Below are positions 1 through 9,097 of a stretch of 64,000 bases of DNA, piece after piece; position 1 is the stretch's first letter, and every line of letters begins with the position of its first letter. The stretch is from assembly GCA_963783085.1 (NCBI GenBank), contig CAWAMJ010000002.1, positions 682,001 through 746,000 of the forward strand, given 5' to 3'. The DNA comes from CAVYUC01 sp963783085. Lineage in GTDB: Bacteria > Bacteroidota > Bacteroidia > Bacteroidales > Prolixibacteraceae. The notes under the pieces are model-generated. The model made no database searches. It was not told the DNA's origin and saw only the letters and a list, made by a program, of their open reading frames with translations. The translations under genes were made by a program, and so were the position numbers.

Positions 1-125
1 CCCCAGCTTCAGCCGGGGGCAATAAATCCGCGGTATTTAAAGGCTTCAGCCGTTAATTTTTTATTTTACCGGACACTATTGAAAGAAAATATCAATCTGA
101 CGTACTTAAATTGCGATTCCGGCGG

Positions 126-673
126 GACTCCGGTCTTCCGCCTTCCATCTTCGGTCTTCCATCTTCCGTCTTCGGTCTTCCGTCTCCGGTCTCCGGTCTT
201 CCGTCTCCGGTCTTCCATCTTCCGTCTTCGGTCTTCGGTCTCCGGTCTTCCGTCTCCGGTCTTCCATCTTCCGTCTTCGGTCTTCGGTCTCCGGTCTTCC
301 GTCTCCGGTCTTCCGTCTTCCGTCTTCCGTCTTCCGTCTTCCGTCTTCCGTCTTCCGTCTCCGGTCTTCCGTCTTCCGTCTTCGGTCTTCCGTCTTCCGT
401 CTCCGGTCTTCCGTCTTCCGTCTTCGGTCTTCCGTCTTCGGTCTTCCGTCTTCCGTCTTCGGTCTTCCGTCTTCCGTCTTCGGTCTTCCGTCTTCCGTCT
501 TCCGTCTTCCGTCTTCGGTCTTCCGTCTTCCGTCTTCCGTCTTCCGTCTTCCGTCTTCCGTCTTCCGTCTTCCGTCTTCCGTCTTCCGTCTTCGGTCTTC
601 CGTCTTCCGTCTTCCGTCTTCCGTCTTCCGTCTTCCGTCTTCCGTCTTCCGTCTTCCGTCTCCGGTCTCCGGT
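126..673. repeat. Heptanucleotide tandem repeat (about 75-80 units)
   Basis: This is an almost pure tandem array of the 7-mer CTTCCGT (plus strand) with interspersed variants CTTCGGT and CTCCGGT. Because 7 is not a multiple of 3 and the unit makes no stop codon, several frames on both strands stay open and yield repetitive 7-residue peptides. Those long open frames are a by-product of the repeat, not evidence of coding. The array stops a few bases from the stop codon of the oxidoreductase gene at 680. Variant units are grouped rather than random, as expected from slippage and unequal exchange. Confidence 0.95.
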
Positions 674-679
674 GGTCTT

Positions 680-2458
680 TCAATGCTCAAATTCCGCTCC
701 CGATTTGATTTTATTCAGTCTCTCGCGCATAGTATTTAGGTGGTATTGATACACGTCGCGCGGGGAACAATTGTTTTCCTTACAAACCACAGCCGCGTAA
801 CCGACAACAACCCCCATTTGGGTGGTGGTGTGCATCACCCGCGGACTACCGAGGCCAACATGTGTGGCCGAAAAACAACGTCCGGCCATGAATAAATTGT
901 CGATGTCTTTGGAATACAAACAGCGGTAGGGAATTTTATACTGTTGAATTTTGGTAAATTCAGCTTCCGTCAGAAAATCGTATTTTCCGCCCCGGGGGTA
1001 GTGAATGTCGATGGCGCGGACTTCTTCCACAAATCCATCCTCAAAATCAGGATGATTAATTACATCGCTTTCCTTCAAAATGTAATCGCCCATTATTCGC
1101 CTCGATTCCCGCTTACCTGCCACATAAGCCATCCATTTCAGTTTCAGGTTGGCATTCGCCGGGTCCTGTTTCACGTTGTACCAGTTGCCATAAATGGCGC
1201 GGAACATGTGATCGCGGATTTCTTCGGCATCGTAAATCGTGTTCATCAGCAAACCATATTCCCAGAACCATTCTCCGCGTTTGGCTTCATAATCTTTGGC
1301 CACGTCCATCGCCCAGGGCACTTCTTTCCAGCCCACTTTCAGCTTGTCTTCCGGATTTGGATTATCTTCCGCTTCAATTTCCACGGAATTCCATAGAATA
1401 GAGTTTCCCATGGTCATATTATCGGCCTTTTCCGGGGCCAGCGATTCGTTAAATTCGTCGCGCGATTCGCGGCCCATCCGCACTTCGGCGCCTGCCCAGT
1501 AACCAATCCATCCGTCGCCGGTGGCATCCACAAACAACGGCGCTTCAAAACGGGTTTCTTTGTGCGTATGTGTATTAAAACAGTCCACAGCGGTAATTTT
1601 ATTTCCCTGTTTGTGTACGGTGTAAGCGCGGGTATTCAAAAAAACCGAAATGTTCTTTTCCGCATTAACGACCATGTTGATGGTATCGGTTGCATGGATT
1701 GCCCCGGCGTCGCCATTGGGATAATGTTGCGAACCCAGTTCCTGCACGATTGTGTAAAACTCAAGCCCTTCGGTATGCACCCGAATCTCCTTGCTTGCGT
1801 TCCCGCCCAGCACCGGCCGGTCGTTGATCAACGCCACTTTTAATCCCTGACGTGCAGCAGCCACTGCCGCTCCGCATCCTGCCAGTCCGCCGCCCACTAC
1901 AACCAAATCAAATTTACCCGCATCTTCAGGAGGTGGAATTCCCAGCTTTTCTTTCCGCCAGGCTGTCATTTCCTCCAGTTCAACCGGGGGGAAATCGTTT
2001 TTATCTTTGGAGAAATAAATGGCATCGCAACGTCCCTCGAATCCGGTATCATCTTTCAACTCAATTTTCAATTCCTTTGAGTTCCCGACTTTAACCCTCC
2101 CCGACTGAACCCATTGCCAGCCTTCGTTTACACCAAATGTCTCCGGGTATTCTTCGCCGTCGAAAATGATTTTAAACGTGCCCGGTGTTTCGGGACGATC
2201 GGGAACCCAGTCTTTTGTGCGTACCCAAAACCAATACCTTCCGCTTTCAGGAAATTCAGCGGTGGTTACTGCATTTTCAACCGGTTCACCCATGCCATGT
2301 GCCAGTAAATACGGCGAACCCATGGAGGGGATAAACTGTTGGTCGACCACCCAGCCGCCGGTGCTGTCAAAACTTTCAGCTTCAACCAGTAGCGAAGGGG
2401 TTTGTCCCATTGCCAGGTTAAACAAGAAAACCAATAAAACAATACCTATTTTTTTCAT
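680..2458 (-). CDS. Secreted FAD-dependent oxidoreductase with N-terminal sandwich domain
   Basis: A 592-residue protein with a cleavable signal peptide at residues 1-19. Residues about 20-150 look like a beta-sandwich (ESFDSTGGW near the start, YWFWVRTKDW about 75-84) of the kind found in front of FAD oxidoreductases in polysaccharide loci. The dinucleotide-binding fingerprint follows (VVVGGGLAGCGAA at about 186-198), then LGGNASKEIRV, typical of the FAD-dependent oxidoreductase family of Pfam FAD_oxidored. The substrate is unknown; a sugar or sugar-acid oxidation is inference. It is the last gene of the minus-strand locus, 19 bases after the glycosidase-like gene, and its stop codon touches the heptanucleotide repeat. 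The signal peptide supports the start. Confidence 0.8.
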   Translation of the reverse strand: MKKIGIVLLVFLFNLAMGQTPSLLVEAESFDSTGGWVVDQQFIPSMGSPYLLAHGMGEPVENAVTTAEFPESGRYWFWVRTKDWVPDRPETPGTFKIIFDGEEYPETFGVNEGWQWVQSGRVKVGNSKELKIELKDDTGFEGRCDAIYFSKDKNDFPPVELEEMTAWRKEKLGIPPPEDAGKFDLVVVGGGLAGCGAAVAAARQGLKVALINDRPVLGGNASKEIRVHTEGLEFYTIVQELGSQHYPNGDAGAIHATDTINMVVNAEKNISVFLNTRAYTVHKQGNKITAVDCFNTHTHKETRFEAPLFVDATGDGWIGYWAGAEVRMGRESRDEFNESLAPEKADNMTMGNSILWNSVEIEAEDNPNPEDKLKVGWKEVPWAMDVAKDYEAKRGEWFWEYGLLMNTIYDAEEIRDHMFRAIYGNWYNVKQDPANANLKLKWMAYVAGKRESRRIMGDYILKESDVINHPDFEDGFVEEVRAIDIHYPRGGKYDFLTEAEFTKIQQYKIPYRCLYSKDIDNLFMAGRCFSATHVGLGSPRVMHTTTQMGVVVGYAAVVCKENNCSPRDVYQYHLNTMRERLNKIKSGAEFEH

Positions 2459-2477
2459 CTTTTTTAATTTTCAAATT

Positions 2478-3551
2478 TTAATTCTTTAAAGGTATCTGCA
2501 CATTAAAAGAGTGTTCTTTTATTTCGTTCACCGCGCATAATAAAGCTTTGGGTTTCCCATTTTCCATAAAAAGCTGGGGCCGCTCCAAAGCCATTACGTT
2601 TTGAACAGAATCGCCCTGCCAGTGTATTTCAAGTTTCGAAACCAGCGGATGTTCTGCCAGTTTCCAGTCCAATCCATCCAAAGAGTAAAATAAAACGAGG
2701 CTTCTGCCGGCATCGGTAAAAGCGCCGTGCATATCTTTTACAATGGCATAGTAACAATTTTCGGCAAACCACACATACGGATCTTCAGCAGGAAATTCGG
2801 CATCTTTTGCTGTAAAAACCGGCTTCATCTGTTTTATGAACGGACCTTCGGGGTTATCAGCAACAGCGGTGAGATGAACCACCGGTCCGCTCCTGGGCAT
2901 CGGCAATTTTTTAGCCGCTGCTTTGTATACCATTAAAAACTTTCCGTCAGGCATTTGCGTTACCGACGGATTGGAAACCATCAAAGCATCGTGTGCCGTT
3001 GAGTCCGCAGAAATGCTAATGAGCGGAATGTCCGACCGTTTCCAGGGACCGTCCGGATTATCTGCCACGGCCACGCCGATTTGTTGTTTATTCCGGTGTT
3101 CCCAATATTGATTTTCAGCCTCCGGATTACCGGTGGTGCCCATGTAATACAAATAGAATTTCCCGTTGAAAAAATGAATGTTTGGATTATGGGTCACAGC
3201 TCCATCCCAGTATTCCCGGCCCCTGAAAGGCAGGGCTACGTTTTTAAAAACAAAAGGCCCGAAAGGTGAATCCGAAACGGCATGTGCAATTTCGGAATGC
3301 GTAACCCACGCCTGCATTCCCAGTTTTTTGGGCCACCTCGAGTAATACATGTGATAGTTGCCATCCGCTTCCGATTTCACCAGGCTGCCACCCCAGATAA
3401 ACCAGTCGTTATCGATAAATCTGGCGGTTTCCGGAACAGGTTGAAACATTGCCGCAAGGTTAAGTTTTCCCGGTTCTGTTTCCGGTCCGGCTGAACAGGA
3501 AAACAGGATCAAAAGAAAGAATAACAATATAATTTGGGACACCTTGCTCAT
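2478..3551 (-). CDS. Five-bladed beta-propeller glycoside-hydrolase-like lipoprotein
   Basis: A 357-residue protein with a lipoprotein signal (LLILFSCSAG, lipidated Cys about residue 19). Repeated blade-like segments such as DGNYHMYYSRWP, NGKFYLYYMGTTG, DGKFLMVYKAA and EDPYVWFAENCYYAIVKD match the five-bladed propeller of the GH43/GH117/GH32 superfamily, where each blade has a G-K-F/Y-Y-L-Y strand. The HNPNIHFF and EDPYVW segments are plausible acid-residue blades, but I cannot assign a family or prove activity. It lies between the large secreted protein and the FAD oxidoreductase in one same-strand run, so it probably acts on the same glycan at the outer membrane. Confidence 0.65.
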   Translation of the reverse strand: MSKVSQIILLFFLLILFSCSAGPETEPGKLNLAAMFQPVPETARFIDNDWFIWGGSLVKSEADGNYHMYYSRWPKKLGMQAWVTHSEIAHAVSDSPFGPFVFKNVALPFRGREYWDGAVTHNPNIHFFNGKFYLYYMGTTGNPEAENQYWEHRNKQQIGVAVADNPDGPWKRSDIPLISISADSTAHDALMVSNPSVTQMPDGKFLMVYKAAAKKLPMPRSGPVVHLTAVADNPEGPFIKQMKPVFTAKDAEFPAEDPYVWFAENCYYAIVKDMHGAFTDAGRSLVLFYSLDGLDWKLAEHPLVSKLEIHWQGDSVQNVMALERPQLFMENGKPKALLCAVNEIKEHSFNVQIPLKN

Positions 3552-3636
3552 TTTGCCGGTTTAAATTTCAATAATAGTTTCAATTTTGCGTTTTTCAAAA
3601 TGATGTTTCAAACTTTTAAATCTTTTCAGCTTACTG

Positions 3637-6120
3637 CTATTTATATTCCAAATAAGCAGTTGCCGAGCAATCTTTATCCGCAACAAAACGAACCCAGCGG
3701 GCTTCGAAATCTTCCGGGAAAGTATATTTAAAGGTCTCTCCCGGTTTCACGGAAATTTCTTTGTACATCATCCACGGCCCGTGACCAACGGGCTCCACCT
3801 CAATTTTAAAAGTTACCGGCTGGTTTGCATCGTGCAATAATTCCAGTTGGCGACGATCGTAAAATGCAATCAGGTACGGATCAGAAGGTTGCTCCGCTTT
3901 AACTACTGAGTTTTTCCAGGGGCCGCCATGCCCAACGGGTTTACCCATTTCCCACAAATCGTCGATAACGCCAGCCCAAACCGCTGCTTTTCCGTCTGCT
4001 GAACGAATGATGTGTTCACCGGCTTTGGCATCCGGATTTATACCGGTCATCACCAGCATTCCGCGATACGAAGCATAATCGTGGATACGGAAATTATGCG
4101 ACGCAATGGGCCTGATTTTCGCAAATCCATCCGCGTTTTCTGCCGGCAGTTCATAAAACGTACCGCAGGCATTTAACAGGTCGCGTTCTGTGGCTACTTC
4201 CCTGTCGATGCGCAACTGTGCTTCGCCGGTGAGTTGTTTATATGCATCGTTTCCAAGTGGTAAACGCCATCTGCGGTTCTGGTCATCAACAATTAAGATG
4301 GATGATTCCTGTATATCAATAACGTTTTCAGGAATTTTGAATTTTTCCTGAATAAAACGTTGGGTTTCAGGATCAGATTTTGGCGCCAGGTTTAATTCCG
4401 CATCCAGTTCGTAGTATCCGGATTCTGATTCCATGCCATTTTCAAATTTTACGGCTGAAATTCCCAAAGCCCTGCGGTTGTTTCCGAGCCCGTACATCAA
4501 CCCGCCCAGTGCCGTGGTTTCATTGACTTTCGCCAAACCTTTAAACAAAGAAGCCGGCGAAGCTGAGCGTTTATCCGGATTGGAATAGTTGAAGTTAACG
4601 GTTGCGTTGGTTGCGGCATCAACCGAAACACGCACCCACTCGCCGGTTTCGTTTTCGCCAAACTCCACAAATTTTGACGCATCGGGTTCAACCTCAACGG
4701 TTTTCAAAACCTGATAAATTCCGTTACCTTCTTTATCTGCTTCGAAAATAAAATCCACCTTGTTGTTACCTCCGTTTTGAATCCAGGCACAGCGGTTTTT
4801 CCATCCGGAAAAAAGAAACGGTTCTGAATATTCATTTGCTTGTACTGCTTCATTCAACCAAACTGCCCCGGAAGCGGTAACCGGTCCGAGCTCATCGGGC
4901 TTATCCGGCGAAGTAAACCAGATGTTTGAATTGGATTGCCCCGGCCCTTCGATGTTTCCTTTTTGTTTCCGTTTGTTGAGGAATTCCCGCTGGGCTGAAT
5001 CGTCGCAGCCAAAAACCAGCCTGTCGTTCCACCGGGTAAAATCGCCGATAACTTTTAAATAAGCCGAACGCGGACGAATTCCTGCTGAATGTTCGGCCGT
5101 AAAATTTTCAGGAAAGCGCCAGAACATGCCGTGCATGGTCATCAGAAATTCGGGTTTATCGTCGGTTCCCACGTTGCGGATTCGCGGCCATTCCGTATTC
5201 CAGCCATGAGCGCCATCGTAACTGTGACTTGCTTTTGGAAGGCGGTAAAAGTCCCAGCCGGTCTTCGGATTACGAACCCCTAAAAGCAGTGACTTGTAAT
5301 CCCAGCCCGTGGCCCAAATGGGATCGGTTTCGGGATTGGGATTTCCATAAATTCCGCCCGGACCGGTAACCTCACAAAATTGATTCCGCCGAACAACTTT
5401 CCAGTTTTTACCATCCCATTCACTCAACGACCCGGCTTCAATATCAAAATGCTCCAGCGCTTCCTGCGATGCCTCTCCGTTATTGGCATAAACCAAAACC
5501 CCCTGGCCGGAATACATTCCCTTTCCGTGAGCGCCGGGCAATGTTGCATTTTGCGGATTTACATCTGTATCGTTATGTTCCACCCGGTTTCCCTGTGCAT
5601 TGTTTCCATCTTTGTATAATTCGGTAACTTTCAGAGAATTCACATCCACCTCGTAAAAACCTTCTTCCATGGTTCCGTAATAGATCATTTCTGCCGGATG
5701 AAAAAGGTGCCGGGCATTTGCAGTGTGCCGCCCCGGCATCACGGAATATGGAATTGCCCGCACATTCCGTTCAGCATCAATTGCGTACGGCCCTATAAAG
5801 AGCTGGTTGCTTTCTTTGTGAATCATCCGGTTGGCAGGTGTGCCCCCAATGCTTTCCTCCCGGGTAATCTGCTCCAGGTTTGGCGTTATCTCATACAGTT
5901 TATCGGACGAACCTTGTGGTAAGTGCGGGCCATAAGTAACCACCCATAAACGGCCGGCCCATGGGACCACTGCCCCGGTTCCGCATTCGCCTTCGTTATT
6001 GTAATAAGCCAGTTGCGGATAAATGCCGCTCACCTGAACAGGCTCATTTTTTATTTTCTTATTTTCCTGGCAGGACATTAATAAAATAGCAACTGCCAGC
6101 AATGAAATTGATTTGACCAT
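3637..6120 (-). CDS. Large secreted lipoprotein of unknown function, paralogue of the 7630-9085 gene
   Basis: An 827-residue protein with a lipoprotein signal (AILLMSCQEN, Cys about 17). I do not recognise a named family. The first roughly 380 residues are rich in short W/Y-containing strands (GAVVPWAGRLWVVTYGPH, FYEVDVNSLKVTELY, YLKVIGDFTRWNDRLVFG), which reads as a beta-propeller. The last 130 residues (RGMLVMTGINPD, DDLWEMGKPVGHGGPW, then a jelly-roll-like tail) align by eye with the C-terminus of the neighbouring gene at 7630-9085. The extra length, about 330 residues, is a central insertion that the paralogue lacks. A glycosidase or binding role in this sulfatase-containing locus is inference only. 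Confidence 0.6.
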   Translation of the reverse strand: MVKSISLLAVAILLMSCQENKKIKNEPVQVSGIYPQLAYYNNEGECGTGAVVPWAGRLWVVTYGPHLPQGSSDKLYEITPNLEQITREESIGGTPANRMIHKESNQLFIGPYAIDAERNVRAIPYSVMPGRHTANARHLFHPAEMIYYGTMEEGFYEVDVNSLKVTELYKDGNNAQGNRVEHNDTDVNPQNATLPGAHGKGMYSGQGVLVYANNGEASQEALEHFDIEAGSLSEWDGKNWKVVRRNQFCEVTGPGGIYGNPNPETDPIWATGWDYKSLLLGVRNPKTGWDFYRLPKASHSYDGAHGWNTEWPRIRNVGTDDKPEFLMTMHGMFWRFPENFTAEHSAGIRPRSAYLKVIGDFTRWNDRLVFGCDDSAQREFLNKRKQKGNIEGPGQSNSNIWFTSPDKPDELGPVTASGAVWLNEAVQANEYSEPFLFSGWKNRCAWIQNGGNNKVDFIFEADKEGNGIYQVLKTVEVEPDASKFVEFGENETGEWVRVSVDAATNATVNFNYSNPDKRSASPASLFKGLAKVNETTALGGLMYGLGNNRRALGISAVKFENGMESESGYYELDAELNLAPKSDPETQRFIQEKFKIPENVIDIQESSILIVDDQNRRWRLPLGNDAYKQLTGEAQLRIDREVATERDLLNACGTFYELPAENADGFAKIRPIASHNFRIHDYASYRGMLVMTGINPDAKAGEHIIRSADGKAAVWAGVIDDLWEMGKPVGHGGPWKNSVVKAEQPSDPYLIAFYDRRQLELLHDANQPVTFKIEVEPVGHGPWMMYKEISVKPGETFKYTFPEDFEARWVRFVADKDCSATAYLEYK

Positions 6121-6220
6121 ACCGAATTGATTTACTGTTTAGTTTTTCAAAATATAAATGTAAAAGAGAAGAATATGTACCATTCAGGATTGATGTTTAT
6201 TCTGTTCGTCATGTTTTAAT

Positions 6221-7624
6221 TTACATCCCTGAATTAAGGACTTTTACTTTATGCTGCTTTATTATCTCATCCATCTTTTTGATTTGCTGATTAAAAGCTG
6301 GATCATCCGCAAGATTCAGCATTTCATCCGGATCATTTTCCTGGTCGTATAATTCGCGAAAAACGACCTTATCCAAGTCACTGTCTTCAAAAGTTACAAT
6401 ATACCTGAAGTTTTTGGAAATGACGGTTAAGTTGGGTTGTGCGCCGCCATACGTTCCCAAACCTTCGTAAACAAAAGCGTCGCGCCAATCAATATTTTCA
6501 TTCCTTAAAAGTGGCAGAATACTTTTCCCCTGAATATTTTCCGGGATTTTGATTCCTGCGAGTTCAAGGATAGTAGGCGCCATATCGATATTCAGCGTTA
6601 GTTCATTGTTTTCTGAATGTTCCAGGTCAGGGCCCAAAACGAACAGGGGTACCCGGGTTGAAGGACGGTAGGGTAAAACTTTGCTGGTAAATCCATGATC
6701 GCCAAGCATCCAGCCGTTATCGCTCATAAAAAACACATACGTATTTTTCCACAAATCAAGTTCATCCAACGCACGAAACAAACGCCCCAGCGCGTCATCC
6801 ATTTCCGTAATAACCGAAAAGTAGTCGCGGGTATGTTCCTGAATCGCTGAACTGTCCGGGTATCCGTAAACTTTAGCCTGCGTCCGGTTTCGCACTGTTT
6901 TCAGATAACCCGGTTTATCGCTCAAATCATCCAATCTGTTCGTTGCCACCGGCATTTCAGCTACTGAATATCTGTTTTTTGTAGATTGTTTCGCATTCCA
7001 TACCAATTGGCCATTCATGTGTGGTAACTGGGTATTATGGAAAAGGAAGAAAGGTTTTTTATGCTTCACTGCTTCTTTCAGAAAATCGATGGAACGCGAA
7101 ACACAATACTCGTCGCAATGGATTTCGGGAACGGTATCGTTTCCCATATCGTGAATCAACCGGTTATAGTATGCGCCATTTCCTTCAAACCAAACATGAA
7201 AATCGAAACCCACGGTCTCGGGTGATTGTCCGACGTGCCATTTTCCGGACATTGCTGTTTGATAACCGGCATCTTTCAGATAATATGCCATGGTTTTTTC
7301 ATCCGGATTCAGATTGCTTCCGAGTTGAAGAACACCGTTGGCACTTCCGTACCTGCCGGTTAGAAACGCTGCCCGGCTGGGACTGCACAGTGAAAAAACA
7401 ACATTCGCATTGGTAAACCTGACCCCTTTTGACGCAAGACTGTCGAGTACCGGTGTAATGATTACCCCGTTGCCGTTAAATCCTGCAGCATCCTGGCGCT
7501 GATCGTCAGAATAAATAAAAATGATGTTCGGTTGCTGAATGATTTTTTGTGATTGGTTTTCACATGAAATGATTACCATAAAAACTAAAATCGTTAAAAA
7601 TCTGTTTTCTCTGAAGAAGCTCAT
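6221..7624 (-). CDS. S1-family sulfatase (lipoprotein)
   Basis: A 467-residue type I sulfatase. It has a lipoprotein-type signal (MVIISCENQ, Cys21), the metal-binding start PNIIFIYSDDQRQD (Asp40, Asp41), the formylglycine motif C-S-P-S-R with Cys80 as the residue that anaerobic sulfatase-maturing enzyme would convert, and the GKWHVG motif at about 127-132 (Lys128, His130). FMSDNGWMLGDHG supplies the second metal-site Asp-Asn pair. Length is normal for the family. It hydrolyses sulfate esters on a carbohydrate; which sugar cannot be read from the sequence. No sulfatase-maturing enzyme gene is visible in the window. The gene follows the frameshifted paralogue by 5 bases. Confidence 0.9.
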   Translation of the reverse strand: MSFFRENRFLTILVFMVIISCENQSQKIIQQPNIIFIYSDDQRQDAAGFNGNGVIITPVLDSLASKGVRFTNANVVFSLCSPSRAAFLTGRYGSANGVLQLGSNLNPDEKTMAYYLKDAGYQTAMSGKWHVGQSPETVGFDFHVWFEGNGAYYNRLIHDMGNDTVPEIHCDEYCVSRSIDFLKEAVKHKKPFFLFHNTQLPHMNGQLVWNAKQSTKNRYSVAEMPVATNRLDDLSDKPGYLKTVRNRTQAKVYGYPDSSAIQEHTRDYFSVITEMDDALGRLFRALDELDLWKNTYVFFMSDNGWMLGDHGFTSKVLPYRPSTRVPLFVLGPDLEHSENNELTLNIDMAPTILELAGIKIPENIQGKSILPLLRNENIDWRDAFVYEGLGTYGGAQPNLTVISKNFRYIVTFEDSDLDKVVFRELYDQENDPDEMLNLADDPAFNQQIKKMDEIIKQHKVKVLNSGM

Positions 7625-7629
7625 TTCAA

Positions 7630-9085
7630 TTAATTATAATTAATAATCACCGTTGCCTTACAGCTTTTACCAGCCACTGTTCTCATCCAAATGGCTGAAT
7701 AGGAATCCGGAAATTCATAATGAACATATTCCCCCGGTTTTACGGATATGGTTTTAAAATTTTGGAAATCACCGTTTCCCATGAAATCTGTCTGAATAGT
7801 AAAATCGACAGTTTCATTTGAATCGTGGTAAAAATGTACCGATTTTTTATCGAAACCATACATCAAAAACGGATCGGATTCTTCATCTGCCTCAACCGGC
7901 GTTTGATACCAGACTCCGCCATATCCTTCCGGTTTTCCAAAATTCCAGAGGTCGTCGGTTTTGCCAAACCAAAGTCCTGCCTGAGGTTGTCCGGCAAGCG
8001 GGTTGCGATCCTGAGGTGCCAAATTTCATTGGTGTTGATTGATTGCCACCAAAAACAAGCATTCCCCGCCATGAACAAAAATCAGGAATTACGCGCAAAT
8101 GTGCAGACACCGGCTTAATAGCCCATAATTGACCTCCGTAGGTATGCATCCCGATTTCGTAAAACAGACCATGACAATCCATCAATGCCCGTTCGGTTTC
8201 AACCTCGCGAATTCGCATCCATTCTGTATTACTTGTTTCGTCAAACGTCCGGCTCCCTTTGGGAATGCGATAACGTTTCCATTCGCCGTTAATAAACACC
8301 CGCATAATTGCTGAGATGTTGTCCCATCCTGTTGCGATAATAGGCTGGCCAAACGAACCTGCCGCCCAAACCTCGGTGAATGCCGTATTCTCCAGAATCT
8401 TCCACTCCCCTTTTCCGTCCCATTCTGCCAAACGACCGGCATTCCATTCTCCGTTAAAATCTTTTTCGTTGTAACTGTTGTTACACACCACTACCCTGCC
8501 ATGTGCCGTAAATCCGCTTTTAAAATGCGGTTTCGAACCTTTTGGTTCTTTCAATTCATCCATTAATTGAAACAACTGTTTTACTTCGAGCGTGCGCACA
8601 TCCACCTCAAAAAACTCCCCTTCCATAGCGAGATAATAGAGTTTATTTTCAGGATCGGTAAGATGAGTCATTGTTGCAGCCAGCCTGTGTTCTTTAAATT
8701 CTTTGATTAACCGCACATTTCCAAGGGTATCGATTAAATATGGGCCAATGGACAGTTGCATACTTGGTGTATGGATCAGGCGGTTTGCATATGTTCCAAC
8801 CACGCTGGCCGGATTTTTTTTCAGGTGTAAATCATTACTAATTTCATACAACCCTGTTCCGCTGCCAGTTGATGATATATGCGCCACATAGGTTACCGCC
8901 CATAAACGATTGGCCCAGGGCATCAAAGCTCCAATTCCGGCCTCTGTGCGCGGATAGTGATTGGCAGTCATAGTAAGCGAGGGAATTACCCCGCTTACAT
9001 TCACCGGTTGTTCCTGTCCGTGAGCAGTTAAATTCAGCGAAAAAAACAGGACAATCAGTGAAATCGATTCGGTTATATTTTTCAT
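7630..9085 (-). pseudogene. Secreted propeller-like protein, frameshifted (paralogue of 3637-6120)
   Basis: Two minus-strand frames, 9085-7892 and 8022-7630, together encode about 485 residues. The first has a signal peptide (SLIVLFFSLNLTAHGQ) and an N-terminus alignable with the 827-residue neighbour (VNVSGVIPSL, GALMPWANRLWAVTY). The second carries the shared C-terminus (LWFGKTDDLWNFGKPEGYGG). The reading frame changes around 8005-8035, after RGMLVFGGN. A single indel restores one continuous protein, so this is either a sequencing indel or a recent inactivation. Function is unknown. It sits between the intact and the broken sulfatase genes. Confidence 0.7.
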
Positions 9086-9097
9086 TCTTTTGTTGGT

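Noticed and set aside
66..749. Four long overlapping open frames on both strands over the 7-mer repeat
   Set aside because: The repeat has no stop codon in its unit, so open frames are expected. Their products are low-complexity repeats with no start-site context.
944..2489. Plus-strand open frames opposite the oxidoreductase gene
   Set aside because: They are antisense shadows of a well-supported minus-strand gene and have no protein-like features.
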